Of a stretch of DNA of 38,756 nucleotides, positions 1 through 8,115 are shown one piece after another (the first letter of the stretch is position 1; each line of letters starts with the position of its first letter). The notes below the pieces were generated by a model, which was not told the origin of the DNA, made no database searches, and worked only from the letters and a program-made list of their open reading frames with translations. The translations under genes were made by a program, and so were the position numbers. The DNA comes from Candidatus Poribacteria bacterium (lineage in GTDB: Bacteria > Poribacteria > WGA-4E > WGA-3G): assembly GCA_022821725.1 (NCBI GenBank), contig JAJEDB010000042.1, forward strand, positions 1 through 38,756, read 5' to 3'.

Positions 1-99
1 GAAAAAAGTCGTCAATCTCACAGAAAAGTGTTATCATAGACATTAGAGAACTCCTTTTGTTATAGGTTGGGTTTACCTTATTATACAAAAGGGGTTCTC

Positions 100-1278
100 T
101 TGAAACCACAAACTTTTATTATTTTCCGAACTCACGTTAAAGTTATTCACTGTGTCCTCTCGCTTCGTGCAAGTTATGACAAAGTCGTGGCTCCTCGGTT
201 AGAAGATTTCATATTAACTCATCCGAATATAAAACGAGCTGCGGAATTAGCGGATCTCATGGCAGGTTATTCAACACCCCACGCATTCATAACCAGTGAA
301 CTTAATTACGATTCCGAATGGAAGGCAAGAATTCTGCAGTCTGTTGTTGGATACGTTTGTAAAATTGTTGAGGAAGCACCAACAGTGCCCGAAGAAGAAG
401 TTCTCAAACTATGGGCAATCAGGGCCAAACCTCAGGAATGCGATTCACTGAAAATCAAAGGTTTTAAACTTGCTGGTTTTCAATATCTCCGAATGCTCTT
501 TGGTGCGGATACAGCGAAGCCCGATGTGCACATCATCCGGTTCTTATCTGATATTTTAGAACGAGATGTTTTGGATATTGAGGCACTTCTTCTTTTGGAA
601 GCATCCTCTAAACGCGTGGGGGTCTCTGTCCGGGCAGTTGATAATTACATTTGGAAAAGAGGTGCGCGTGTCGATCAAAATGCCGATGAGACAAACACTG
701 TCCGACTTGATCCAGATGTTGCCGTGGCTTTTCCCACTGAAGAAGCTGCTAATGAAGCGTTACGATTCGCATTAAGAGTCATGGAAGATGTGAAGTGCTT
801 AACTCACTATATCACTCCAGCGGTAGAAGATAACCAAGTCGAGGAACCCAAAGACATTCCCGAGGAATTCAATACTGAATACAGTGAATGCTGGTCCCCG
901 ATTCTCCAAGGTGAATTGGGTGAACTTTTTGCGGGAGAACCTGAATCGATCAATAAAAAAAGTTGGATGAACGCGGGTTGGATGGGAAAGTCTATCCGCG
1001 ATGATATACGCTTGTGGTTCAAGCTTAATAGCAGAGATTGCTATATTGAATTGTACTTCTATGGAACAAACCCTCCTGAAAGTAGAAACGAGGTAATGAC
1101 GTTATTTCCAACACCAGATTACAGTTACGAAAATACAGACACATCCTCGGAAACAAAAGTTAAATTTCCTGTCCTTAACAAAGGCAAAAACGACAGAGAT
1201 GATTGGGATGAAATTCGCGAGAAATTAGTTGCCATGGGGACCGACATCTACAACAAGATTAACGAATCTGACTTATAG
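100..1278 (+). CDS. Uncharacterised protein, HhH-GPD-like N-terminal half
   Basis: Open frame of about 390 residues with ordinary globular composition and no signal peptide. The N-terminal half (PRLEDFILTHP, then LKIKGFKLAGFQYLRMLFG and KPDVHIIRFLSD) resembles the helix-hairpin-helix and 'PDVHIxRFL' arrangement of HhH-GPD DNA-glycosylase-like folds. No convincing catalytic Lys/Asp pair was identified. The C-terminal 100 residues (RLWFKLNSRDCYIELYFYG through DDWDEIREKLV) are reminiscent of DUF4268-type domains associated with DNA-processing proteins; this is a weak resemblance. I chose the TTG at 100 because AAGGGG lies at 89-94 with 5-nt spacing; an in-frame TTG at 67 has no clear ribosome-binding site, and an in-frame stop lies at 37-39. 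A small gene follows 33 nt downstream. Function is not established; a nucleic-acid role is inference. Confidence 0.6.
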   Translation: MKPQTFIIFRTHVKVIHCVLSLRASYDKVVAPRLEDFILTHPNIKRAAELADLMAGYSTPHAFITSELNYDSEWKARILQSVVGYVCKIVEEAPTVPEEEVLKLWAIRAKPQECDSLKIKGFKLAGFQYLRMLFGADTAKPDVHIIRFLSDILERDVLDIEALLLLEASSKRVGVSVRAVDNYIWKRGARVDQNADETNTVRLDPDVAVAFPTEEAANEALRFALRVMEDVKCLTHYITPAVEDNQVEEPKDIPEEFNTEYSECWSPILQGELGELFAGEPESINKKSWMNAGWMGKSIRDDIRLWFKLNSRDCYIELYFYGTNPPESRNEVMTLFPTPDYSYENTDTSSETKVKFPVLNKGKNDRDDWDEIREKLVAMGTDIYNKINESDL

Positions 1279-1311
1279 TCCAAAACATAATCGATAGCGG
1301 AAAAATTTACC

Positions 1312-1713
1312 ATGAGAATATATGAATTCACACTCATTTTAACAGCCGACCCGAATGAAGAAGAAGCAGATCGGCTCTATAGCATTTTTGATGACGGAAC
1401 TATTACCACTGTTGAAGGGGCCCCTCAAATTCATTTTCACCGTGAGGCCTTTTCGTTGGAGGCTGCCATTGGTTCTGCACTCCTGGATATTCAAAAAGCA
1501 GGTTTTGATGTTGACCATGTGCATATGAAACCAAAAGTTGTGCTTGGTGCAGTCGGCAATATAGATTTACGTGAGCGCGGTATTGACGAAGCCCAGGCAG
1601 CAGAAATTCGGGCACGTCTTGCCTCCTTTGCCGAAGATTGGGAAAGCCCCGAGATGGATGTCTATGACAACTATGATGAGGAAAAAGCCAAGTTACAAAC
1701 GCTGAATCTATAA
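1312..1713 (+). CDS. Small conserved protein, 'DREA/SLEEAI' type
   Basis: A 133-residue acidic protein without signal peptide or membrane segment. The pattern MRIYEFTLIL, then IHFHREAFSLEAAIGSALLDIQKAGFDV, resembles the N-terminal half of small bacterial proteins whose C-terminal half is normally a short helix-turn-helix. Here that tail is replaced by an acidic stretch (EDWESPEMDVYDNYDEEK), so a DNA-binding role is not supported. It starts 33 nt after the upstream HhH-like gene on the same strand, so the two may be co-transcribed. Its stop is followed at once by the glycosyltransferase gene. Function unknown; an antitoxin or accessory partner of the preceding gene is a guess from position and size. 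Confidence 0.6.
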   Translation: MRIYEFTLILTADPNEEEADRLYSIFDDGTITTVEGAPQIHFHREAFSLEAAIGSALLDIQKAGFDVDHVHMKPKVVLGAVGNIDLRERGIDEAQAAEIRARLASFAEDWESPEMDVYDNYDEEKAKLQTLNL

Positions 1714-1719
1714 CTATTG

Positions 1720-3489
1720 ATGAACTTTGAGGGTTTCCGATTAAACAGCGAATCTACACTCGTAAAAATCGTCCTTCTCTGCATTCTGATTGCCGCAGGG
1801 GTTTTGGTGCTGCGAAACCTCGGGCACAGCGGCATTACGTATTGGGACGAAGGGTTTCACGCCGTTGTCGCACGGAATTTGACGAAACATCCGCTCAAAT
1901 TCACGCTCTACGATCAACCGTGGCTCCCTTACGACTACAAAGGGTGGGGTGAAAACCACATCTGGCTACACAAACCGCCGGTGGGGATGTGGACGATCTG
2001 GATTTCGCACCTTATTTTCGGTATCAATACGTTCGCACTCCGATTGCCATCGGCAATCAGTTTAGGTGTAACGACATGGTTGACGTTCCGAATCGCTTCG
2101 GATCTCTTTGACAAACGGGCAGGACTCATAGCAGCGTTTCTTCAAGCGTTTAACCCGTTTCTCTTTGAGTCGATTCACGGCTATCGCTATTCGGATCACA
2201 TCGACATCGCGCTGTTGCTCTGGGTGCAAGTCTCGTGTTGGTTCCTGCTCCGGGCGATTCGGACAGGAAAACGGAAAAATTACATCTTATCCGGTGTTGC
2301 GATGGGGGTCGCGTATCTGTCGAAAAGCTACCTTGCCCTCATTACTTTCGGTATCGCGCTGGTCGTTTGGGCGGTCAGTTGGTATACTGGACGGAGCAAT
2401 ACCGCAAGGAAAATTAAAATAAGCGATGTCGGTTTACAACTTTTAGCAGCAATTGCGACAGTCGCACCGTGGGTCATCTATTGCCTCATTTACTATCGCA
2501 AGGAATTCCTTTGGGAACATAAACGCGTGTTGGATCACCTCAACACCGATGTCGAGAGTTGGGGGGCAAGTTGGGACCGACCCCTGTTTGATTACATGCC
2601 ACTGTTTTATCCGGTGTTCTATGTTGCGCTCGTTGCGGCGGTATTGTGTTTGATAGTGGTCCTGTTCAAGCGTTGGGAGTTGGCGGAACTCTTTGTGTTA
2701 GCATGGGGGATCGGTGTGATTGTTCCGCACACGCTTGCACAGACGAAAACGCCATCGGCGACGATGATTGCTGTGCCACCTTTGCTCATCTGTTTCGCAG
2801 CGATCATCAGCCGAGCATGGCAACGACGGGATTGGATTTATACATCTATTTGGGTAGCAGGGATGCTCGCGATTACTGTTATCACTGGCGGACGCACCCT
2901 CGTTAAGAGTCGGGACCAGTTCGATGGACTCAAGAGATTCGCGCCTTTTATTGAAACGAATTTTTGGATTGTTGAGCAACTGATCGGCTTCGGAGTGTTG
3001 TTGACGATTTTTGCCGGTGTGTATATGCTGGTTCGCCACCGCAACTTGCAGCGGTGGATATGGCTGGGGATCCGGACGACGGCACTGATAATCGCGTTGT
3101 TCTATGCAGGACGCTATGTGCATGCCGCTTACAAGGTTACCGAGCGGAATAGTCAGGTCCCTCTCTACGAAACGAGTGGGCAACGTCTCCAACGTGAAAT
3201 GCCAGAGAACGCCTGCTTCTTTCTTGACGATGAGCGCGTCGGCGCGCATTTCGATCTGATGTATTACGCCGACAGATCAACGTATCAGATTTACAATAAG
3301 CATAGAAAAGAGGGCCCTCGCGATTTCAAGAGCCAAGCTGAGATAGCACGTAAAGCCGGTGCGATCCCGTATCTTTTCTCTGTCAAAGAAACGGTTTACA
3401 ATTATCCGCTGTTCATCGAAGGTAGGGTGGACATCGGGAACGGAAAAATGCAACAGTATCGGGTTTTTGAGATTACAGAAACTGAGTAA
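1720..3489 (+). CDS. GT-C family glycosyltransferase (PMT/ArnT-like, GT39/83)
   Basis: A 589-residue polytopic inner-membrane protein. The first helix (about residues 16-33) is followed by the first-loop acidic motif GITYWDEGFHAVVARNL, the KPPVGMW motif and RLPSAI, the typical signature of lipid-phosphate-sugar-dependent GT-C enzymes of the PMT_2/ArnT group. About ten further hydrophobic helices follow, with a soluble C-terminal region from about residue 480. Such enzymes transfer a sugar from a polyprenyl-phosphate donor to a protein, lipid or glycan on the periplasmic side; donor and acceptor cannot be told here. The ATG at 1720 is preferred over an overlapping TTG at 1717. No clear Shine-Dalgarno is visible and the upstream stop lies only 6 nt away, so coupling is possible. 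Oddly, codons 228-234 (TARKIKI, in a loop between helices) are an exact copy of the dispersed leader motif described elsewhere. Confidence 0.88.
   Translation: MNFEGFRLNSESTLVKIVLLCILIAAGVLVLRNLGHSGITYWDEGFHAVVARNLTKHPLKFTLYDQPWLPYDYKGWGENHIWLHKPPVGMWTIWISHLIFGINTFALRLPSAISLGVTTWLTFRIASDLFDKRAGLIAAFLQAFNPFLFESIHGYRYSDHIDIALLLWVQVSCWFLLRAIRTGKRKNYILSGVAMGVAYLSKSYLALITFGIALVVWAVSWYTGRSNTARKIKISDVGLQLLAAIATVAPWVIYCLIYYRKEFLWEHKRVLDHLNTDVESWGASWDRPLFDYMPLFYPVFYVALVAAVLCLIVVLFKRWELAELFVLAWGIGVIVPHTLAQTKTPSATMIAVPPLLICFAAIISRAWQRRDWIYTSIWVAGMLAITVITGGRTLVKSRDQFDGLKRFAPFIETNFWIVEQLIGFGVLLTIFAGVYMLVRHRNLQRWIWLGIRTTALIIALFYAGRYVHAAYKVTERNSQVPLYETSGQRLQREMPENACFFLDDERVGAHFDLMYYADRSTYQIYNKHRKEGPRDFKSQAEIARKAGAIPYLFSVKETVYNYPLFIEGRVDIGNGKMQQYRVFEITETE
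2402..2419 (+). repeat. Leader-motif copy inside a coding region
   Basis: Exact core CCGCAAGGAAAATTAAAA lying in frame inside the glycosyltransferase gene, where it encodes part of a hydrophilic inter-helix loop. It is identical over its 18 bases to copies that elsewhere end at start codons. Confidence 0.8.
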
Positions 3490-3530
3490 TTCACTGGGGG
3501 TAACGCCACTTACCAGAAACTATTACTTAT

Positions 3531-3550
3531 CCGCAAGGAACATTAAAAAA
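3531..3550 (+). repeat. Leader-motif copy abutting a start codon
   Basis: CCGCAAGGAACATTAAAAAA directly followed by the ATG at 3551, with flank CTTAT upstream. AAGGA within it can act as the Shine-Dalgarno and fixes the start of the secreted-protein gene. Confidence 0.8.
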
Positions 3551-6526
3551 ATGAAATTATTACGATTTATATGTATATCTACAATTTGGGTATGCGTCGC
3601 GGTGTCGGCGAGAGCAGACGTGGATTGGAAGGCACTGGATGTCGGCAACCTGTCCTCTGCTATCTATAACACCGCAGTTGTTGGGTTTCCGAGCAACCCT
3701 ACCGCCAACCCTTCAGGCTGGTGGCCCGCCGGAACGAACGATTCCTATATCTTTGAAGGCAATATCTGGATCGGTGCGAAAAAAAGCGGTGAGGTCGGTG
3801 TTTCTGCGTCAGACGGTAGACACAGCGAAATTTGGCCCACTAACGACGTGCCAGAGGTTATCTCAAACAAACCCGGTGTGACGACAAAAGAAACACCAAC
3901 GAACCAAGCACTCATGTTCAAATGCTCTGACACAAACCCTGAGGCAAATAAGGATTTGATTCTGGGTTTAGAACTCGTTGTCAACGGGTTTCAATGGAGT
4001 TACGCACCGCTCTACGATTTCTTTATTCTGGAGTATAACGTCAAGAATGTCGGTAGCGACACGCTCGAAGATGTATTTATGGCGTTTCGATACGATGTAG
4101 ACATCTCCAGTAACGAGACAGGCACGTCGAGTTACTCTGCTGACGACTTCGTCGCCCTGGACCAGACACCAGATGCCCTCAATCCTGTCGACCATCCGAA
4201 TCGTTACCTCTCTTACGGATTCTCCAATGCCTCCGCCCCTGGATATATCGGTTTACGGGTATTGGATGCGTATATCGGGGAAAATGCCGAGGATCCGACG
4301 GCAAAAATCCCTTTCACCGCACACAAACGGATTACGATCTCCACCGATCCAACGACGGATGCGGAGATGTACGCCCTGATTAGCACCCCCGGTGTTGAAC
4401 CGCTTCCCGCAAACTACGACGATCAACGGTTCATCCAGTCATACGGACCGGTTGAATCGCTTGCCCCTGGAGATTCCTTCAATATTATTATCGCAGTGGC
4501 AATCGGTGAGGGGCTTTCCGGTCTACAAGCATCTGCTGACTGGGCACAGAAATTATATGATGATGGCTACGTCGCACCGGCACCGCCGCCGTCTCCATTG
4601 GTAACCGTTTATCCCGCCAATAAACAGGTGACGCTCGTCTGGGAGAGCGAAGGACGCTGGGTTGACGCTGGGGTCAGCAAGCGCATCGAGGAATATGTTG
4701 ATGTGACCGACCCAGAGAAAATCTTTGAAGGATACCGGGTGTATCGGCGCGATGTCTCTTATGATGAATCCACGGGTGATCCAGTCGAAGATTGGACGAT
4801 GCTCATGGAGTTCGACAAACCGAGTGCTACCGGCAATTTCTTTACGGTGGCCCATGTGGGTAAGCAGTCGGATGCCACCATCGAGAACATGGGCGATGAA
4901 CCTTTCTTCGCAGATTTCTTCAAAAATGCTGTCTACGTCATCAAATTCAACTCCAGCACAGATTTTGAAGTGATCAATACGACGCTGTGGGAAGTTATGG
5001 CGTATAACCCCGCCTTTCCAGCGGACGGCGGCGGATACGTCGTCATCAAAGACCCAAATACGGGGGAACCGCATCCCGACGGGACGTATCGTTCCGGGGC
5101 TCGAATCTATTTTGGTGGACTCTACGTGCAGATTAGCGATGGTCCCTCAGGCCCCCCCGTCGCTGGCGACGTTTTCCAAATCGTTTCGACCCCTTCACAA
5201 GCACTCGGTGAGGACGCAGGCATCAAGAATTTTTACACCGATGAAGGCTTAACCAACGGACTTGAATACACGTATGCCGTGACCTCCTATGATACAGGGA
5301 ACCCAAAAACGGGGTTAATCGCGATGGAGAGTAGCCAGATTGAGACGATGGTGCACGTTGTTCCGCGCGCCCAACCCTCGGGATACCGAGAACCTACTGC
5401 GGATATAGAACAGCACGGACAGGGAACCGTTACTGTTGAACCGATGGTGCTTGCACCGAATAAGGTAACAGGGCATCAATACAAGATCGTCTGGCATGGT
5501 GCCAAGCAGACGGGTCCCGCGGCATATATCACCGGTCCCGGATACCAACCCCCCGCCTACGAGATCGTCAATATGACGACCGACGAAACTGTTGTTGAGT
5601 TACAATCCTTTGACTGGTTCGATCCGCTCCAGCAAGAGGCTGTTGAAGTCCTTTCACCGATGTTTGACGGCATCGTTTTGAAGATAACTGGGGCTAACGT
5701 AGCCTACGGGAGCCCAATGGAAAATCCGATTAACGACGTTAAACTGACAGCGGGCACAGTGACAGGGTGGGAGGTGGACATCCAATCCCCGGGGTTCGGT
5801 GAGAATACCTGGCCGAATATTTTCTGGGCAACCTACTACCGTCCACACACGTATACAATTACGTTTGTTGATGATACCCACGTCAAGGTGGTAGATGAAA
5901 ATACGGGTGAAGAAATTCAATTCAACGACCAGCGCGCCGCTGGATACGCTGTTCTCACAGGCACGGGCTGGCGGGATACATATAATCCCGCGGAAACACC
6001 CGGTTTCTTCCGAATCTACATTCGCGGCGGATATGTCTTTATAAAAGATCCGAACGCTGAAATCTCCGCTGGCGATGTTTTTACCGTTGAAATGGGAGGT
6101 ATTAGCGCACCACAGGATGAGGATCAGTTCCTGCTCAATACAAAAGGGGAGACCCTTTCTCCTGAAGACATTGCAGCCGATCTCGGGAAAGTTCGGGTCG
6201 TTCCAAACCCCTATTTCGTTACAAACAGAGCGGTCCTGTCCGAAGGAACAGACAAGATTTTCTTCACACACCTTCCACCGCAGTGTACGATACGGATTTA
6301 CACATTAGCGGGTGAATTAATCCGAACCCTTGAACACGAGAGCACTGCGCTTTTTAACCCGGATGAACGGGCACAGGGTGACAAGGGCGGGACAGCGTCA
6401 TTTGAACTCCTCAATCGCTACAATCAGGCACTCGCAAGTGGCGTTTATATCTATCACGTTGAAGCCAGAGACGAAAGTGGTGAAGTCGTCGGTAACAAGA
6501 TCGGTAGATTTGCTATTATCCGATAA
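3551..6526 (+). CDS. Large secreted protein with C-terminal FlgD/T9SS-type sorting-like domain
   Basis: A 991-residue exported protein. An N-terminal Sec signal (MKLLRFICISTIWVCVAVSARA) with probable cleavage near residue 22 is followed by a beta-rich region containing repeated 'PNTGE' turns. Fibronectin-III-like segments lie near residue 345 (VTVYPANKQVTLVWES) and around 565-590 (LTNGLEYTYAVTSYDTG). The last 110 residues, from VRVVPNPYF at about 881 to YIYHVEARDESGEVVGNKIGRFAIIR, match the shape of FlgD-Ig/type IX secretion 'type A' C-terminal domains (IRIYTLAGELIRTLEH, ASGVYIYHVE). The start at 3551 rather than in-frame upstream codons is set by the leader motif and by the signal peptide. 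A PorV-like barrel gene begins 12 nt after its stop, suggesting a cargo/shuttle pair. No catalytic motif was recognised; a surface structural or adhesive role is inference. Confidence 0.85.
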   Translation: MKLLRFICISTIWVCVAVSARADVDWKALDVGNLSSAIYNTAVVGFPSNPTANPSGWWPAGTNDSYIFEGNIWIGAKKSGEVGVSASDGRHSEIWPTNDVPEVISNKPGVTTKETPTNQALMFKCSDTNPEANKDLILGLELVVNGFQWSYAPLYDFFILEYNVKNVGSDTLEDVFMAFRYDVDISSNETGTSSYSADDFVALDQTPDALNPVDHPNRYLSYGFSNASAPGYIGLRVLDAYIGENAEDPTAKIPFTAHKRITISTDPTTDAEMYALISTPGVEPLPANYDDQRFIQSYGPVESLAPGDSFNIIIAVAIGEGLSGLQASADWAQKLYDDGYVAPAPPPSPLVTVYPANKQVTLVWESEGRWVDAGVSKRIEEYVDVTDPEKIFEGYRVYRRDVSYDESTGDPVEDWTMLMEFDKPSATGNFFTVAHVGKQSDATIENMGDEPFFADFFKNAVYVIKFNSSTDFEVINTTLWEVMAYNPAFPADGGGYVVIKDPNTGEPHPDGTYRSGARIYFGGLYVQISDGPSGPPVAGDVFQIVSTPSQALGEDAGIKNFYTDEGLTNGLEYTYAVTSYDTGNPKTGLIAMESSQIETMVHVVPRAQPSGYREPTADIEQHGQGTVTVEPMVLAPNKVTGHQYKIVWHGAKQTGPAAYITGPGYQPPAYEIVNMTTDETVVELQSFDWFDPLQQEAVEVLSPMFDGIVLKITGANVAYGSPMENPINDVKLTAGTVTGWEVDIQSPGFGENTWPNIFWATYYRPHTYTITFVDDTHVKVVDENTGEEIQFNDQRAAGYAVLTGTGWRDTYNPAETPGFFRIYIRGGYVFIKDPNAEISAGDVFTVEMGGISAPQDEDQFLLNTKGETLSPEDIAADLGKVRVVPNPYFVTNRAVLSEGTDKIFFTHLPPQCTIRIYTLAGELIRTLEHESTALFNPDERAQGDKGGTASFELLNRYNQALASGVYIYHVEARDESGEVVGNKIGRFAIIR

Positions 6527-6538
6527 TAGGAGAAATAC

Positions 6539-7603
6539 ATGCGACATATAATTCCCACGTTATTATTCATACCTCTTTTACTGTGGAGTGTTCCGAGTCA
6601 TGCGACCACCAATGTCGGCACGGCGGGTGCCCAGTTTCTGAAAATCGGTCCCGGTGCGCGGGTAGACAGTCTTGGGGGAGCGTTTGGCGCGCTCGCCAAC
6701 GATGTAACCAGTATCTACTGGAACCCTGCAGGCATAAGCCAACTCGAAAAAACCAGTTTTTCAGACACACATACCGTCTGGCTTGCCGATGTCCGGTATA
6801 ACTATCTGGCGTTCGCAACGCCGATAAAAAACATCGGCACTTTAGGCGCGAGCGTCACGTTTCTCAACGTCCCTGATACCGAGATTACCACGCTCGCAAA
6901 GCCCGATGGGACGGGGCTCTGGTATTCTGCTTATGATACTGCTGTTTCGTTGGCGTATGCCCGACAACTTTACGAACGGGAATCCGGGGTTAAGTTGTCT
7001 GTCGGTATTAACGCCAAATACATCCATCAGCAGATCCACCGTGAAAGTGCCAAAGGGGTCGCTATTGATGTCGGCACCTTGTATCATACCGGTTGGCGAA
7101 GTTTACGGATCGGGATGTGTTTCTCGAACTTTGGACCGGAGATGCGCTTCGGGGGCCCCGATTTGACGAGCGGGTCAGAAGTCGCAGGGGACCCAAGAAT
7201 AGCAAGCTACCGTCCATTTCCAGACACAACGAATCCGGAACGGAAAGCGGAATTAGAGACGATTGAATTCCCGCTGCCCTCCAATTTCCGGCTCGGACTC
7301 GCATACGATATTATTGATGCCGGTAGTAATCTCCTCACCCTCGCACTCGATGCCAATCATCCGAATGACAACAGCGAACGATTGAACATCGGTATGGAGT
7401 ACTGGTACAGAAAAATGGCAGCAATTCGGGGCGGTTACAAGTTCCGATTGGGTGAAGACCGCGCCGACGATGAAGAGGGACTTACACTCGGCTTGGGTAT
7501 CCATCTGAACCTTGGCAGACGGACGCTTTCTCTCGATTATGCTTATGCTGACTTCGGACGTTTACAACAGGTCCACCGAGTGAGTGTAGGGCTCCAATTT
7601 TAA
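6539..7603 (+). CDS. PorV/PorQ-family outer-membrane beta-barrel protein
   Basis: A 354-residue protein with an N-terminal signal (MRHIIPTLLFIPLLLWSVPSHA). The family hallmark follows: GTAGAQFLKIGPGARVDSLGGAFGALANDVTSIYWNPAGISQL, then alternating beta-strands and a terminal aromatic strand ending VSVGLQF. The GA.FL.IG.GAR..ALG.A..A...D....YWNPAG pattern is typical of PorV/PorQ/UPF0164 proteins; in Bacteroidetes PorV shuttles type IX cargo to the attachment complex. The ATG at 6539 is preceded by TAGGAG. Only 12 nt separate it from the large secreted-protein gene upstream, so the two are almost certainly co-transcribed. No other type IX components are visible in the window, so a secretion role remains inference; a general outer-membrane channel of the FadL-like fold is the alternative. 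Confidence 0.88.
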   Translation: MRHIIPTLLFIPLLLWSVPSHATTNVGTAGAQFLKIGPGARVDSLGGAFGALANDVTSIYWNPAGISQLEKTSFSDTHTVWLADVRYNYLAFATPIKNIGTLGASVTFLNVPDTEITTLAKPDGTGLWYSAYDTAVSLAYARQLYERESGVKLSVGINAKYIHQQIHRESAKGVAIDVGTLYHTGWRSLRIGMCFSNFGPEMRFGGPDLTSGSEVAGDPRIASYRPFPDTTNPERKAELETIEFPLPSNFRLGLAYDIIDAGSNLLTLALDANHPNDNSERLNIGMEYWYRKMAAIRGGYKFRLGEDRADDEEGLTLGLGIHLNLGRRTLSLDYAYADFGRLQQVHRVSVGLQF

Positions 7604-7645
7604 TTCAAGATAATAAGGCGCACCTGCAAAGTTAGGAGTTTAACT

Positions 7646-7882
7646 ATGAAAACGCAAAAAACCTTCACGGCAAGCATATCGCGAGAAGACAAATGGTTTA
7701 TTGCACAATGCTTAGAAGTAGATGTTGCCAGTCAAGGTAAAAGCGAAGACGAGGCTGTCGACAATCTTAGAGAGGCATTGGAACTGTATTTTGAACCACC
7801 TCGCCCGACTGTGATGCCGAAACTTCGTAAATTTGAGGTTAACATTAATTCTGATGAAACCGCTTCCCTATCGTCAGATTAG
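7646..7882 (+). CDS. hicB: HicB-family antitoxin
   Basis: A 78-residue protein with the partial RNase-H-like HicB core: FTASISREDKWFIAQCLEVDVASQGKSEDEAVDNLREALELYFE. This sheet-plus-helix unit binds and neutralises HicA. The C-terminus is short and lacks a clear ribbon-helix-helix or HTH domain, so autoregulation is not obvious from sequence. TAGGAG lies about 8 nt before the ATG. The 3' end overlaps the HicA start by 29 nt, giving the order hicB-hicA, the reverse of the classical hicA-hicB arrangement but known in many genomes. Confidence 0.88.
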   Translation: MKTQKTFTASISREDKWFIAQCLEVDVASQGKSEDEAVDNLREALELYFEPPRPTVMPKLRKFEVNINSDETASLSSD

Positions 7883-8069
7883 ACGCAAATTGGAAAAGGC
7901 GGGATTTACTCCGGTTCATCAACGCGGTAGTCATGTAAAATTCGTCCGTGAGAGCGAAGGTGAAGTTCGCACAGTGATGGTCCCGAATCACCGCGAAGTC
8001 CGGATTGGAACATTGCGGACTATTTTGCGCCATGCAGGTCTAACACCAGATGAATTCGACCAACTTTAA
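7854..8069 (+). CDS. hicA: HicA-family mRNA interferase toxin
   Basis: A 71-residue basic protein with a double-stranded-RNA-binding-like fold: PYRQIRRKLEKAGFTPVHQRGSHVKF, with the catalytic histidine in the GSHVKF motif at residue 27, then VPNHREVRIGTLRTILRHAGL. HicA cleaves mRNA and is held inactive by HicB. I start at the ATG at 7854 (MKPLPYRQ), which fits the family's usual length; an in-frame ATG at 7833 would add seven non-conserved residues. It overlaps hicB by 29 nt in another frame, indicating translational coupling. All core motifs look intact, so the toxin is probably functional. Confidence 0.9.
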   Translation: MKPLPYRQIRRKLEKAGFTPVHQRGSHVKFVRESEGEVRTVMVPNHREVRIGTLRTILRHAGLTPDEFDQL

Positions 8070-8115
8070 CCATTTGACTATTGAGAGCATTTGACCGAAC
8101 AGTTAGGACGCAGAT

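Noticed and set aside
2698..3249. Minus-strand open frame of 183 codons inside the glycosyltransferase gene
   Set aside because: Antisense shadow; Pro/Arg/Cys-rich with no family features.
5654..6271. Minus-strand open frame of 205 codons inside the secreted-protein gene
   Set aside because: Cys-rich antisense shadow without start signals; the plus frame carries a signal peptide and the conserved C-terminal domain.
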